From NCBI RefSeq assembly GCF_000168975.1, contig NZ_AAUW01000010.1:124001-188000 (forward strand): DNA of 64,000 nt, written 5' to 3'. Below the pieces are notes generated by a model. The model had not been told where the DNA came from, made no database searches, and saw only the letters and a program-made list of their open reading frames with translations. The stretch is from Roseibium aggregatum IAM 12614. Lineage in GTDB: Bacteria; Pseudomonadota; Alphaproteobacteria; Rhizobiales; Stappiaceae. Below, in pieces: positions 8,919 through 19,391 of the stretch (positions within the stretch are counted from its first letter, which is position 1; every line of letters starts with the position of its first letter). Both the position numbers and the translations under genes were made by a program.

Positions 8919-9479
8919 TCAGGGCAGGGCGTCGAAGCCCGCGGAGAAACCGTTCAGCGAGATCGGAATGCCGATTCCTTCTTCCGGGGTCTGGAAGATG
9001 ATGAAGGTGGCCTGTGAGCCGGCCTGCAACTTGCTCAGCAGATCTTCTTCCAGGATGACCTCGGCAATACAGCCGTTCGGCAGGCAGCGGACGAAGCCGG
9101 CGCGGCCGATATCGGCATTGTCGACCCTCAGGCCAAGGCCGGATGGCAACAGCACGCCAAGCGGTGCCAGAACCCTGAGGATGCGGGCCTGCTTGTCGGC
9201 GGTTTTAAGAATGATCACCGACAAGCCGACGTTTTCCCGGTCGGCGGCCGTGACGTTCTGGATCAGGGCGCACTGCTCGCCGGTGGAGCCAGGAGGCGTG
9301 TCGCAACGCATTTGCCAGTCGCCGTGAGTCGAGCGGACCTCGCCTTGTGCCGCGGCGGGCAGATTTCCGTATGTCAACGAACTGCAGACGATCCCGGCAA
9401 TGGCCGCGAGTTTTGAAAAAGACAGTCTGGAACGTCCGTTGGGGCGGGCAGCCGGTGACTGCGGCAATTGGGTTGACAA
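8919..9479 (-). CDS. Invasion-associated locus B (IalB) family protein
   Basis: 186 residues with a TTG start that has a good GGAGGA Shine-Dalgarno 7 bases upstream. An N-terminal hydrophobic segment ending near PAAAQG looks like a Sec signal peptide. The body GDWQMRCD, GEQCALIQNV, ADIGRAGFVRCLPNGCIAEV matches the IalB family (DUF1176-like fold), with the paired Cys residues typical of these periplasmic proteins. IalB was described in Bartonella, but the family is widespread in free-living alphaproteobacteria and the function here is unknown. It is divergent from the coxB operon. Confidence 0.88.
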   Translation of the reverse strand: MSTQLPQSPAARPNGRSRLSFSKLAAIAGIVCSSLTYGNLPAAAQGEVRSTHGDWQMRCDTPPGSTGEQCALIQNVTAADRENVGLSVIILKTADKQARILRVLAPLGVLLPSGLGLRVDNADIGRAGFVRCLPNGCIAEVILEEDLLSKLQAGSQATFIIFQTPEEGIGIPISLNGFSAGFDALP

Positions 9480-9997
9480 GAAATCCTCCAGTCAATCGTT
9501 GTCCGGTTCGCTTCTGGCCGGCCTGCTAAAAAGAAGCGGCCGCTTGGCGAATCAAGATGTAATTCCAGGCCAGACATTGACGCATGACGGCGCGCGTTTC
9601 CAGTCCGGCGGCTCAGGAAGCGCAGGATTAACCGCAATTCTTGTCGAAAATTCGCATGTCCTTGACCCTTGTCAAAACGCAGAGCGCTTGTGGTGGCTGT
9701 GAAAAGTTGGAAATTCCGTTGCAGCTCGGCGTTTCTTGTGGTTTTTGTGCGGCTCAAAGGTGTCGGTGGATTGATGCGGCACATCGCCGCTATGCCCGAT
9801 GGTAGCCATCGCCCTTTATATGAGTTTGTGGTTATAGTCCGGTCAAACTCATGACCTTGTCCAATGCCAGGACGCAGCAGATTTGGCTTGCGCAGTGCCG
9901 CCAAGCCCGCTACTGCCGCACCGGATTGGACCGGATCTGAGTCCGGAAATTTAGCATTTTCCGCCACTTGAGGCGGATGAGGGAAGGGAGCGCGGAC
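9480..9997. promoter_or_regulatory. Long intergenic region upstream of the cytochrome oxidase operon
   Basis: 518 bases without a supported gene between divergent ialB and coxB. It contains a dyad with 9-bp arms, ATGAGTTTG (9820-9828) and CAAACTCAT (9844-9852), separated by 15 bases. This could be an operator for the oxidase promoter. No convincing -35/-10 pair is assigned. Short open frames here show no family resemblance. Confidence 0.4.
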
Positions 9998-10924
9998 GTG
10001 AAGGCAGTCTTCAAGCGTCTCATGACTATGGCCGGTGCGGCGGCGACTTTTGCTGGAGTGTCGACAGCGGCCCTGGCAGCGGAATCCGGCATCAAGGAAT
10101 GGCAGTTGGGCTTTCAGGCCTCTGTCACCGATGTAATGGACGACATTACCTGGTTCAACGGGTTCACCCTGGTGATCATCACCGTAATCACGCTGTTCGT
10201 GCTTGCGCTGCTGATCGTCTGCATGACCCGTTTCAGCGCGAAAAAGAACCCGGTTCCGTCCAGGACGTCGCATAACACCATGATCGAAGTGGTCTGGACG
10301 GTTGCTCCGATCCTGATCCTGGTCGTGATCGCGATCCCGTCTTTCCGGCTGCTCTACAAGCAGCTGGACATTCCAGAATACGAGATGACCGTCAAGGCGA
10401 CCGGGTACCAGTGGTACTGGGGTTACGAGTACACCGACGAGAACATGGGTGAGCTCTCCTTCGATTCCATCATGGTCAAGGACGATGAGCGCCAGGCAGT
10501 GGCAGACGCCCGCGGCGTGACGCTGAACGAAGTTCCGCGCCTTCTGTCCGTTGACTACGACCTCGTCATTCCGGTCGACACGACGGTTCGCGTCCAGGTG
10601 ACTTCCGAGGACGTGATCCACTCCTTCGCGATGCCGTCCTTCGGCGTCAAGGTCGACGCCATTCCGGGCCGTCTGAACGAGACCTGGTTCCACGCTCGCG
10701 AGGAAGGCGTCTACTACGGCCAGTGTTCCGAACTGTGCGGCAAGGATCATGCTTTCATGCCGATCGCGATCCGGGTGGTTTCCAAGGATCAGTTCCAGAC
10801 CTGGTCGACTGCCGCTCAGGACGATCTGGACACTGCAAACCAGCAGCTCCTGGCATCGATCGCCGATACCAAGAAGCTGGCTGCCGCAGGCAAGCTTGAA
10901 GAGATCTCTGTCGCCGCGAAATAA
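9998..10924 (+). CDS. coxB: Cytochrome c oxidase subunit II (aa3 type)
   Basis: Subunit II carries the CuA centre that receives electrons from cytochrome c. I use the GTG at 9998 (308 residues) because GGGAGCG lies at good spacing; earlier in-frame starts at 9968 (TTG) and 9977 (ATG) are possible. A signal peptide ends at about ALAAES. Two transmembrane helices follow, then a QWYWGYEY aromatic patch and a cupredoxin domain. The CuA ligand cluster is CSELCGKDHAFM, with the partner His in VIHSFAMPSFG. It is the first gene of the operon, and coxA follows after 77 bases. Confidence 0.95.
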   Translation: MKAVFKRLMTMAGAAATFAGVSTAALAAESGIKEWQLGFQASVTDVMDDITWFNGFTLVIITVITLFVLALLIVCMTRFSAKKNPVPSRTSHNTMIEVVWTVAPILILVVIAIPSFRLLYKQLDIPEYEMTVKATGYQWYWGYEYTDENMGELSFDSIMVKDDERQAVADARGVTLNEVPRLLSVDYDLVIPVDTTVRVQVTSEDVIHSFAMPSFGVKVDAIPGRLNETWFHAREEGVYYGQCSELCGKDHAFMPIAIRVVSKDQFQTWSTAAQDDLDTANQQLLASIADTKKLAAAGKLEEISVAAK

Positions 10925-10986
10925 CGCGGCGACGATCCTGTTTGGCGATGCGCGCGATGTCATGCAGCGCCGCTGAGAAAGTCTGA

Positions 10987-12597
<1,611 letters not shown>

Positions 12598-12604
12598 TCC
12601 GCGG

Positions 12605-12666
12605 CGGGAGGTTCGCCTCCCGGTCAAGATCAGCACCGCGCCGGTTGCCGGCGCGGTGCTCCCTTT
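12605..12666 (+). promoter_or_regulatory. Two tandem GC-rich hairpins after ctaD (possible attenuator or mRNA stabiliser)
   Basis: The first hairpin is CGGGAGG-TTCG-CCTCCCG (12605-12622), a perfect 7-bp stem closed by a UUCG-type tetraloop. The second is a perfect 13-bp stem AGCACCGCGCCGG / CCGGCGCGGTGCT (12632-12644, 12648-12660) followed by CCCTTT. The T-run is weak, so partial termination or 3' protection of coxB-ctaD mRNA is more likely than full termination. Confidence 0.6.
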
Positions 12667-12747
12667 AAAGAAATCTCCCGGGCCATGTGCACCCGGTTGC
12701 GCGATCCCTGGATCGCGGACCAAAACAAGAATTCGAAGGACGTGCCT

Positions 12748-13683
12748 ATGTCGCTCGTTGAGCGCCAGGATATGATGAGCCAGGAAACCGCCGTCTGGGA
12801 CGGCGGCATGGGATCGGTGAGCGACTATGTGGCGCTCCTGAAGCCGCGTGTGATGTCCCTGGTTATCTTCACCGCTTTTGTCGGCCTGATGCTGGCTCCG
12901 GGAACCGTCCATCCGGTGCTCGGTGTTGTCGCGATCCTGTGCATTGCCATCGGCGCGGGCGCTTCCGGCGCGCTCAACATGTGGTACGACGCTGACATCG
13001 ATGAAGTCATGACGCGGACCCGCAAGCGGCCGATCCCGGCCGGCAAGGTTACGCGCGACGAAGCGCTGGCCTTCGGTGTGACGCTGTCCATCGGTTCGGT
13101 GGTCCTGCTCGGCCTTCTGGTCAACTGGTTTGCCGGAGCGTTCCTGGCCTTCACCATCTTCTTCTACGTGATCGTCTATACGATGTGGCTGAAGCGCTCG
13201 ACGCCGCAGAACATTGTGATTGGCGGTGCTGCGGGCGCTTTCCCTCCGATGATCGGCTGGGCAGCCGTTACCGGCAGCGTCAGCCTGGAAAGCTTCGTTC
13301 TGTTCCTGATCATCTTCATGTGGACACCGCCGCACTTCTGGGCGCTGGCGCTGGTCAAGAATGGCGACTATCAGGCCGCCAAGATCCCGATGCTGCCCGT
13401 TGTCGCCGGCGAGACCGCGACACGGCATCACATTCTTGCCTATGCCGTTCTGCTCGCCCCCATCGGTGTCGCGCCTTACCTGCTTGGCTTCGCCAGCCCC
13501 GTTTACGGTGTGGCATCGGCGGTTCTGAGCGCCATCTTCGTCGGCCTGTCCTTTGATGTCTGGCGCAAACGCGAAGGCGACCCGGCGAAGGCCGCCTGCT
13601 GGCGCCTGTTCAAGTTCTCGATCTTTTACCTGTTCATGCTGTTTGCCCTTCTTCTGGGCGAAAGCCTGATCGCAGGAGCGTGA
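12748..13683 (+). CDS. ctaB: Protoheme IX farnesyltransferase (heme o synthase)
   Basis: CtaB/CyoE transfers a farnesyl group to heme b to form heme o, the precursor of heme a for the oxidase. The ATG at 12748 has GAAGGA 7 bases upstream and gives 311 residues; an in-frame extension to 12685 is less likely. The UbiA-type prenyl-diphosphate site [14 protein letters not shown] lies near residue 90, with KRPIPAG following. About nine transmembrane segments are visible. It sits in the oxidase operon just before the small coxF-like gene, whose start is 4 bases after the stop. Confidence 0.95.
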   Translation: MSLVERQDMMSQETAVWDGGMGSVSDYVALLKPRVMSLVIFTAFVGLMLAPGTVHPVLGVVAILCIAIGAGASGALNMWYDADIDEVMTRTRKRPIPAGKVTRDEALAFGVTLSIGSVVLLGLLVNWFAGAFLAFTIFFYVIVYTMWLKRSTPQNIVIGGAAGAFPPMIGWAAVTGSVSLESFVLFLIIFMWTPPHFWALALVKNGDYQAAKIPMLPVVAGETATRHHILAYAVLLAPIGVAPYLLGFASPVYGVASAVLSAIFVGLSFDVWRKREGDPAKAACWRLFKFSIFYLFMLFALLLGESLIAGA

Positions 13684-13687
13684 CGTG

Positions 13688-13849
13688 ATGGCCAAGGAAG
13701 ATCAGGGCATTACGCTCACCGAAGAACAGAAGAAGAAGCGCCGCTCGCGGTCGATTGCGATTGCCTGCGTGCTCGGCGGCCTCGTCTTGCTGTTCTATGT
13801 CGTGACCATCGTCAAACTGGGCCCCGGCATTCTCGACCGGGCGCTGTGA
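13688..13849 (+). CDS. coxF: CoxF-like small membrane protein of the oxidase operon
   Basis: 53 residues, starting 4 bases after the ctaB stop; a GTG immediately precedes the ATG. A charged N-terminus with [11 protein letters not shown] is followed by one transmembrane helix (about 23-42, [16 protein letters not shown]) and a [13 protein letters not shown] tail. This small protein is conserved between ctaB and ctaG in alphaproteobacteria and is often annotated CoxF. Its role is unproven; membership in oxidase assembly is inferred from position. The ctaG start lies 10 bases downstream. Confidence 0.8.
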   Translation: MAKEDQGITLTEEQKKKRRSRSIAIACVLGGLVLLFYVVTIVKLGPGILDRAL

Positions 13850-13859
13850 GGAAGATCGC

Positions 13860-14468
13860 GTGAGCAACGGACAAGACACTTCCAACCTGTCACGCAGCAA
13901 CCGCAAGGTCGCGGTGGTCTGCGCTGGCGTGTTCATGTTCATGGTCGGGGCGGCCTATGCCGCCGTGCCGCTCTACAATCTTTTCTGCCGCGTCACCGGT
14001 TTTGGCGGCACCACGCAGGTTGCCACCGCCGAAAGCGACGTGATCCTGGACCGCAAGATCACCGTGCGCTTCGACGGCAACGTCAATCACGAGCTGCCCT
14101 GGAAGTTCAAACCGGTGCAGCGTTCGGTCACGCTTCAGATGGGCGAAACCGCCCAGCTTGAATATGTGGCAACCAACACGGGTTCCGAAAGGACCGTCGG
14201 GACGTCGACCTTCAACGTGTCGCCGCCGACGGCCGGAGCCTATTTCAACAAGCTGCAATGCTTCTGCTTCACCGAGCAGGCGCTGGAAAGCGGCGAGACT
14301 GTCGAAATGCCGGTCGTCTTCTTTGTCGATCCGGAAATGGACAAGGATCCTGAGCTGAAACACGTGAAGGAAATCACTTTGTCCTACACCTTCTTCCCGG
14401 TAGAACAACCGGAACGTCCTGTTGCAGCCAAGGCCGAGAAGGCTGAAGCTGAAACAAAATTTGAGTGA
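13860..14468 (+). CDS. ctaG: Cytochrome c oxidase assembly protein CtaG/Cox11
   Basis: 202 residues from a GTG with GAGGAAG upstream. CtaG/Cox11 delivers copper to the CuB site of subunit I. One N-terminal transmembrane helix (VVCAGVFMFMVGAAYAAVPLY, in two parts) anchors a periplasmic immunoglobulin-like domain. The copper-binding CFCF motif is in NKLQCFCFTEQ, and the membrane-proximal Cys in YNLFCRVTGFGG is also present. The C-terminus is charged and rich in Lys, Ala and Glu. Gene order between coxF and ctaE is the usual alphaproteobacterial one. Confidence 0.95.
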   Translation: MSNGQDTSNLSRSNRKVAVVCAGVFMFMVGAAYAAVPLYNLFCRVTGFGGTTQVATAESDVILDRKITVRFDGNVNHELPWKFKPVQRSVTLQMGETAQLEYVATNTGSERTVGTSTFNVSPPTAGAYFNKLQCFCFTEQALESGETVEMPVVFFVDPEMDKDPELKHVKEITLSYTFFPVEQPERPVAAKAEKAEAETKFE

Positions 14469-14513
14469 TTGGCGCAACCGCGCCTGAAATGAATGTCTTT
14501 GGGGAGCTTGCCG

Positions 14514-15386
14514 ATGGCTGAGGCACATACCAAAAATCACGACTATCACCTGGTCGATCCAAGTCCGTGGCCGTTCATCGCATCCGTCGGTGCGTTCGTC
14601 ATGGCACTGGGTGCCATCGGCTTCATGAAGTTTGCTCAGGGAACGGAATTCGTTCTCCTCGGCATGAATCTCACCGGCTGGGGCCTCTTCGCCGTCGGTC
14701 TGCTGATCGTCCTTTATGTGATGTTCGGCTGGTGGCGCGACACCATTCGCGAATCCGCTCAGGGTCACCACACCCGTGTGGTCTCGCTGCATCTTCGCTA
14801 CGGCATGCTGCTGTTCATCGCTTCGGAAGTGATGTTCTTCGTTGCCTGGTTCTGGGCCTATTTCGATGCTTCGCTCTTCACCGGCGAAGCCATCCAGTAT
14901 GCCCGCGTCGAGGCAACCGGCGGTCACTGGCCGCCGGCTGGCATCGAAACGTTCGATCCCTGGCACCTGCCGCTGCTCAACACGCTGATCCTGCTGTGCT
15001 CCGGCACCACGGTCACCTGGGCGCACCATGCTCTGCTGCACAATGACCGCGATGGTCTGAAGTGGGGCCTGACCTGCACGGTTCTGCTCGGTATTCTCTT
15101 CACCATCTGCCAGGTGTACGAATACTCTCACGCTGCATTCGACTTTGGCGGCAACATCTATGGCGCGACCTTCTTCATGGCGACCGGTTTCCACGGCTTC
15201 CACGTGATCGTCGGCACCATCTTCCTGGCCGTCTGCCTGTTCCGGGCTCTGGCCGGTCAGTTCACCGTCGAGAAGCATTTCGGCTTCGAAGCGGCTGCAT
15301 GGTATTGGCACTTCGTTGACGTCGTCTGGCTGTTCCTGTTCGTCTCCATCTATATCTGGGGCGCAGGCACACCGGCCGCTCACTAG
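14514..15386 (+). CDS. ctaE: Cytochrome c oxidase subunit III
   Basis: 290 residues from the ATG at 14514, with GGGGAG 7 bases upstream. Subunit III stabilises the oxidase and supports proton uptake; it binds lipids but no metals. Seven transmembrane helices are visible. Characteristic blocks are [14 protein letters not shown] at the N-terminus, [18 protein letters not shown] and [14 protein letters not shown]. The C-terminal [14 protein letters not shown] is typical of the family. A strong hairpin follows, marking a main 3' end of the structural part of the operon. Confidence 0.96.
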   Translation: MAEAHTKNHDYHLVDPSPWPFIASVGAFVMALGAIGFMKFAQGTEFVLLGMNLTGWGLFAVGLLIVLYVMFGWWRDTIRESAQGHHTRVVSLHLRYGMLLFIASEVMFFVAWFWAYFDASLFTGEAIQYARVEATGGHWPPAGIETFDPWHLPLLNTLILLCSGTTVTWAHHALLHNDRDGLKWGLTCTVLLGILFTICQVYEYSHAAFDFGGNIYGATFFMATGFHGFHVIVGTIFLAVCLFRALAGQFTVEKHFGFEAAAWYWHFVDVVWLFLFVSIYIWGAGTPAAH

Positions 15387-15411
15387 GTTCGCGCCACACC
15401 GGCACGAACAA

Positions 15412-15449
15412 CGCCCGATCCGGCCCACCGGATCGGGCGTTTCCATTTT
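15412..15449 (+). terminator. Intrinsic terminator-like hairpin after ctaE
   Basis: A perfect 12-bp stem CGCCCGATCCGG / CCGGATCGGGCG (15412-15423, 15428-15439) with a 4-base loop, followed by TTTCCATTTT. DUF983 and surf1 follow on the same strand, so partial read-through or a separate promoter is expected. Confidence 0.8.
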
Positions 15450-15470
15450 CGCTTAAGCTTGAGGCACATC

Positions 15471-15863
15471 ATGGAAGACAAGGCGCATTTCCCACCGGTC
15501 AATCCGGTTACTGCCGGCCTGTCGGGCAAGTGTCCACGTTGTGGCCAGGGCAAGCTTTTTGACGGTTTCCTGAGCGTCAAGAAATCCTGCATGGCCTGTG
15601 GACTTGACTATTCCTTCGCTGACAGCGGCGACGGCCCGGCAGTCTTTGTCATCATGATCGTCGGCTTCATCGTTGTCGGCCTGGTGCTGTTCGTCGAACT
15701 GTCCTACCAGCCGCCGATCTGGGTGCATCTGGTTCTCTGGCTGCCGCTCACGGTCATTCTGGCCGGCGGTGTGCTGCGGCCTTTGAAGGGGCTGATGATC
15801 GCGCTTCAGTTCCGGCACAAGGCCTCCGAAGGGCAACTGGACAACGGCAAGGACAACAACTGA
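15471..15863 (+). CDS. DUF983 family membrane protein
   Basis: 130 residues from the ATG at 15471 with GAGGCA upstream; a TTG at 15459 would add four residues. The N-terminus contains a zinc-ribbon-like CPRCG and, about 20 residues later, CMACG. Two transmembrane helices follow (FVIMIVGFIVVGLVLFVEL and VLWLPLTVILAGGVL). DUF983 proteins are often encoded with cytochrome oxidase genes in alphaproteobacteria, as here between ctaE and surf1, so a role in oxidase biogenesis is plausible but unproven. Confidence 0.88.
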   Translation: MEDKAHFPPVNPVTAGLSGKCPRCGQGKLFDGFLSVKKSCMACGLDYSFADSGDGPAVFVIMIVGFIVVGLVLFVELSYQPPIWVHLVLWLPLTVILAGGVLRPLKGLMIALQFRHKASEGQLDNGKDNN

Positions 15864-15890
15864 CCGGGCAGGCCCCGGGAAGACAATCCC

Positions 15891-16652
15891 ATGCGCAAAC
15901 TCATTCTCCTGACGCTAGCCGCCATCGCGGCACTGGTGGTTCTGCTCAATCTCGGCTTCTGGCAGCTTGACCGCCTGGCCTGGAAAGAAAACCTCATCGA
16001 ACAGGTGGAGGCTGGTGTCACCAGCTCGCCGAAGGCCGCACCCGAGCCTGCGGACTGGGCAGACCTGTCGCCCTCGGACGACTATGAGCGTGTCAGGCTC
16101 AGCGGCCGTTTCCTGGAAGGTGCGGTCTTCTATTACACTTCCTTGAGCGAACCGGCGGGAGCAGTGGGCGGTCCGGGCGTGATGGTCTATGCGCCTTTTG
16201 AAACGGATCAGGAGTGGGTTGTCCTGGTCAATCGCGGGTTCCTGCCGCAGGGCCTCGACAAGACAGTGCGCCAGCAGGCAATCGTACCGCCCGATGGCGC
16301 CTGGGAGCTGACGGGATTGTTGCGGTTGAGCGAAAAGCCCAACTGGACGACGCCGGAACCGGGAAAGGAAGATCGTATCTGGTTCGCGCGCGACACGGAG
16401 GCCATGGCTGCGGAACTGGGCCTCGACCCAGCAAAACTTGCGCCCTACAGCATCGATCTCGACGCATCCTTCACGCCGCCTTCAGGTCTGCCGCAGGCAG
16501 GTGAGACCATCGTTCGCTTCAAGAACGACCACCTCGGCTACGCACTGACCTGGTTCGGTCTGGCGGCAACGCTGATTGGTGTCTACCTGACTTACGCCGC
16601 AAGCATCCTGTGGCCGCGCAAACGGCAGGCGGGTGAAACGTCGACCAAGTAG
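15891..16652 (+). CDS. SURF1 family cytochrome oxidase assembly protein
   Basis: 253 residues. SURF1 assists insertion of heme a into subunit I. An N-terminal helix (about 3-21) and a C-terminal helix near residues 213-233 flank a large periplasmic domain, the standard SURF1 topology. Family signatures include GFWQLDRLAWKE after the first helix, YERVRLSGRF, VLVNRGFLPQ and the C-terminal KNDHLGYALTWFGLA. It closes the oxidase-related cluster. No terminator is obvious directly after the stop, where a repeat element begins. Confidence 0.92.
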   Translation: MRKLILLTLAAIAALVVLLNLGFWQLDRLAWKENLIEQVEAGVTSSPKAAPEPADWADLSPSDDYERVRLSGRFLEGAVFYYTSLSEPAGAVGGPGVMVYAPFETDQEWVVLVNRGFLPQGLDKTVRQQAIVPPDGAWELTGLLRLSEKPNWTTPEPGKEDRIWFARDTEAMAAELGLDPAKLAPYSIDLDASFTPPSGLPQAGETIVRFKNDHLGYALTWFGLAATLIGVYLTYAASILWPRKRQAGETSTK

Positions 16653-16692
16653 GTGGTGCTGGTGGCCTCGTGACACGAGAGAATTTGGCTCC

Positions 16693-16702
16693 GGGGGGGG
16701 GG
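16693..16702. repeat. G10 homopolymer tract
   Basis: Ten consecutive G residues in the intergenic region after surf1. Such tracts are prone to slippage and also to base-calling error. It lies in no gene. Confidence 0.9.
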
Positions 16703-16724
16703 CGGTAAAACCCAGGCTCTCGGT

Positions 16725-16851
16725 CGTCATCCCGGCCAGGCAAAGCGCGAGCCGGGATCGGGGAGCCATAGCGGCACTTTTGTCAGCAGTTATTTTGAAA
16801 GGCCCTCGGCTCTCCGATCCCGGATCTCCGCGTTGCTGCGTCCGGGATGAC
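16725..16851. repeat. Intergenic palindromic repeat, family 1 copy 1
   Basis: An element bounded by CGTCATCCCGG and CCGGGATGAC, with internal stretches such as CGGGATCGGGGAGCC and GGCTCTCCGATCCCGG that pair with each other. A related element is at 33406-33512. It is non-coding, and the ends suggest a REP/RPE-like mobile palindrome. Confidence 0.75.
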
Positions 16852-16865
16852 CTGCTGAGAAGGGG

Positions 16866-16895
16866 CGATAAAAAAAGGGCCCCGCAGGACCCTTC
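16866..16895 (-). terminator. Terminator of the peroxiredoxin gene
   Basis: Read on the minus strand, AGGGTCC-TGCG-GGGCCCT forms a stem with one G-U pair and is followed by a run of T residues (16867-16876 on the plus strand are mostly A). It lies 30 bases after the peroxiredoxin stop. Confidence 0.7.
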
Positions 16896-16924
16896 GTCAT
16901 TTCTCGTGCAGGCTTGCAAACGGC

Positions 16925-17413
16925 TTAGCCGAGGGCTTCCAGGATAGCGGCAGCGCCTGATTTAACGGCTTCGCCCGGGGCGTCTTCAATGGCCATGAAG
17001 GTCACGACCCCGTCTTTTGCAATCAGCGCAAAACGCTGCGAGCGCAGGTGGCCGAAGATTGGTGCCGGGCCGAGGCCGAGACCAGCAGCTTCCACGAAAG
17101 CGGCGCCCGTGTCGGACAGGAAGGTGATGCTGTCACCGGCATTGGAGGCCTTCTTCCAGGCGTCCATGACGAAGACGTCGTTGACGGACAGGACCGCGAT
17201 GGTATCGACGCCCTTGTTCTTCAGCGTTTCCGCATGCTCGATGAACCCGGGCAGATGGTTCATGTGGCAAGTCGGGGTGAAGGCGCCGGGCACACCGAAA
17301 AGAACAACGGTCTTGCCGGACGTCAGCTCGCCGGTCGACATTTCGCCGGGGCCGTCCGCGGTCATGATGTTGAACGTTGCTTCAGGAAGACGATCCCCAA
17401 CAGAAAGTGTCAT
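16925..17413 (-). CDS. Peroxiredoxin, Prx5-like
   Basis: 162 residues from the ATG at 17413; an in-frame extension to 17536 is poorly supported. AAGGG lies upstream of the ATG. The peroxidatic Cys is at residue 49 in GAFTPTCHMNHLPGF, the Prx5 form of PxxxTxxC. The C-terminal half has GLGLGPAPIFGHLRSQRFALI. These enzymes reduce hydrogen and organic peroxides with glutaredoxin or thioredoxin. Only one Cys is present, so it is an atypical 1-Cys-like Prx5 that needs an external thiol. The adjacent minus-strand gene upstream is a DsbD-N-like protein. Confidence 0.92.
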   Translation of the reverse strand: MTLSVGDRLPEATFNIMTADGPGEMSTGELTSGKTVVLFGVPGAFTPTCHMNHLPGFIEHAETLKNKGVDTIAVLSVNDVFVMDAWKKASNAGDSITFLSDTGAAFVEAAGLGLGPAPIFGHLRSQRFALIAKDGVVTFMAIEDAPGEAVKSGAAAILEALG

Positions 17414-17558
17414 AGTGAATATCCCTTGATTGAGTGGCTGCAGCGACACGGCAGCCCCGCGACACAGATAGGGCGTGTTGGACCATCCGTCGAGGGAGGT
17501 TGTGCCAAAAGCGGTTCGGTGGCGCCGCTGGCACAACGGATATTCAAGGGGTCACACC

Positions 17559-18380
17559 TTATTTCAGCCAGGCCGGATCGATTGCAAAGAGCTGCTCGAT
17601 CGCGCGTCCGTCGGCAGAAAGGACAAGGCGCAAGTCGGTGTCGGTTTCCGTCGTTTTCATGCCTTTGAGCGGCAGGCGCCAGACAGGACCTTGACTGCTT
17701 TGACCCGTGGGTTTCGGCAGACCGATGTAGGAACCTTCGGGGGCTGCCGCAAAAAGATCGGGCGAAGTGCCTTCAGGTGCCTGAACCTCGATGTCCAGCG
17801 CATCTCCGGTGGCCGATAGCGTTACGGTCTTGATCTGAAGATCTTCCGAAGGACCGACGTCCGGCACGGCGTCAAGGTCGCGCGCAATCAGCGTCTGGGC
17901 AAGGCTGTCAGTCTGGTCATCTGGAACCAGATCCAGCGTCAGGGAGGCGTCGCCGGGAACACAGATCTCGTTGCAGATGCCGAAAAAGACATCCAGCGAC
18001 AGCGTCATCGGTTGGTCAACGGTCTCCGGCTGGATCCGTAGCGGCAGAACAATGCCGTTGTGATAGACGATCGATTCCGAAAAACCGTCGTCATAACGCT
18101 CCGGAACGGGAAAGAGCACTTCCATGGACTTGAGGTTCGCGCTTGCCGAAGTGTCGATCAGAGGCGGAATTCCGGCTTCCCCCGGATAGCGCCAATAGGT
18201 GTGCCAGCCTGGTTCGAGCATGAACTCCAGCCCGGCTTCATAGTGGCCATCCTTCAAGGGACCGGATGCGATCAGCCTGACGGCCCCTCCCTGAACTTCC
18301 GTCCAGCCTGTCATGGCGGCATGGGCGGGCGGGGCAAGGACTGCAAGAGCGACTGCGAAAGCGACGACAGAGCGTTTCAT
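17559..18380 (-). CDS. Secreted DsbD N-terminal-domain-like (thiol:disulfide interchange) protein
   Basis: 273 residues from the ATG at 18380, which has AGAGAAGG directly upstream; an earlier in-frame start at 18416 is possible. A signal peptide (KRSVVAFAVALAVLAPPAHA) is clear. The body resembles the DsbD alpha domain: EPGWHTYWRYPGEAG near the N-terminus and FFGICNEICVPG, whose CxxxC Cys pair corresponds to the redox-active pair of DsbD-alpha. No transmembrane or thioredoxin domain follows, so this is a stand-alone periplasmic domain. The redox partner is unknown. It is divergent from the yqgE-like gene. Confidence 0.82.
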   Translation of the reverse strand: MKRSVVAFAVALAVLAPPAHAAMTGWTEVQGGAVRLIASGPLKDGHYEAGLEFMLEPGWHTYWRYPGEAGIPPLIDTSASANLKSMEVLFPVPERYDDGFSESIVYHNGIVLPLRIQPETVDQPMTLSLDVFFGICNEICVPGDASLTLDLVPDDQTDSLAQTLIARDLDAVPDVGPSEDLQIKTVTLSATGDALDIEVQAPEGTSPDLFAAAPEGSYIGLPKPTGQSSQGPVWRLPLKGMKTTETDTDLRLVLSADGRAIEQLFAIDPAWLK

Positions 18381-18564
18381 GCCTTCTCTGCTACACGAGT
18401 TTCGGGCAAGCGTCATCGGTCAGACTGGCCAATTCAGGTCATATCCTTGTGACGGTTAAGTGAGCTGGACGCGATCCGGCGGGCACAAACAGACATTAAC
18501 AAAGCTCCTCAAAGGGTCTATGCTTTTTGCAGGGCTAAGAGCGTCAACAGAAAACGAGGTATGC

Positions 18565-19161
18565 ATGGCCGGAGCCGCAGCAACAGAATCCCTTGAAGGT
18601 CAGTTTCTGATTGCGATGCCGGGCATGTCAGACAGCCGGTTCGAACATTCCGTGATTTATCTGTGCTCCCATTCCGACCAGGGGGCCATGGGCATTGTGG
18701 TGAACCAGGTGGCCCGTCACCTGTCCCTGGAAGAGCTTCTCATCCAGCTTGATATCGTCAACGATGACAGCGCCATCCGCCTGCCGCCAAAGGTGCGTGA
18801 CATGAGCGTGCACAAGGGTGGGCCGGTCGAGGTCGAACGTGGCTTTGTGCTGCATAGCGACGATTTCATGCTGAACCAGTCGACCCTGGCCATCGACAAC
18901 GGCATTTGCCTGACGGCAACGCTGGAGATCCTGCGGGCGCTCGCGCAAGGTGAAGGTCCGGCCCAGGCGATGCTGGCCCTCGGCTATGCCGGCTGGGCGC
19001 CGGGGCAGCTTGAAAACGAAATTCAGGCCAATGGCTGGCTGACGGCGCCGGCCGATCCGGACATCCTGTTCGACCGGGCCTCCGACAAGAAATGGCATCG
19101 CGCGCTTGCCAGCATGGGGATCGACCCTGCCATGCTCTATGGCGATGCCGGGCACGCCTGA
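18565..19161 (+). CDS. YqgE/AlgH family protein (DUF179)
   Basis: 198 residues from the ATG at 18565, with CGAGG upstream. In-frame extension back to 18460 adds 35 unconserved residues and is rejected. Family blocks visible are LIAMPGMSDSRFEHSVIYLC, then GAMGIVVNQ, the KGGPVEVERGFVLHS segment and ALGYAGWAPGQLE. The function of DUF179 is not settled; AlgH was once proposed as an alginate regulator. The protein is soluble, with no signal peptide. Confidence 0.9.
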   Translation: MAGAAATESLEGQFLIAMPGMSDSRFEHSVIYLCSHSDQGAMGIVVNQVARHLSLEELLIQLDIVNDDSAIRLPPKVRDMSVHKGGPVEVERGFVLHSDDFMLNQSTLAIDNGICLTATLEILRALAQGEGPAQAMLALGYAGWAPGQLENEIQANGWLTAPADPDILFDRASDKKWHRALASMGIDPAMLYGDAGHA

Positions 19162-19225
19162 GCGCGCCAGCCTTATGAACGGTTTCGGGAAACTTGTCTC
19201 TCCACGGTCATCATTTTAACCAAAA

Positions 19226-19261
19226 GCGACTTGCGCTTGAATGTTATGGCGCGTAAGTCGC
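19226..19261. promoter_or_regulatory. Inverted repeat in the thrC upstream region
   Basis: Arms GCGACTT (19226-19232) and AAGTCGC (19255-19261) with flanking imperfect pairing (GCGC on both sides) between yqgE and thrC. A second short hairpin GGGACG-CGGG-CGTCCC lies at 19344-19359. Either could regulate thrC; no leader peptide rich in Thr or Ile codons was found. Confidence 0.4.
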
Positions 19262-19391
19262 ATCAATGGCATGGTTTGTTTCAAATCTACCGGAATTCAA
19301 GTAGGCTGATCTTTCTCGCATCAGAGGTCTGGCAAACAGGCAGGGGACGCGGGCGTCCCGCGACAAACAAAAGCAAGAGGAACGTTGCGCG

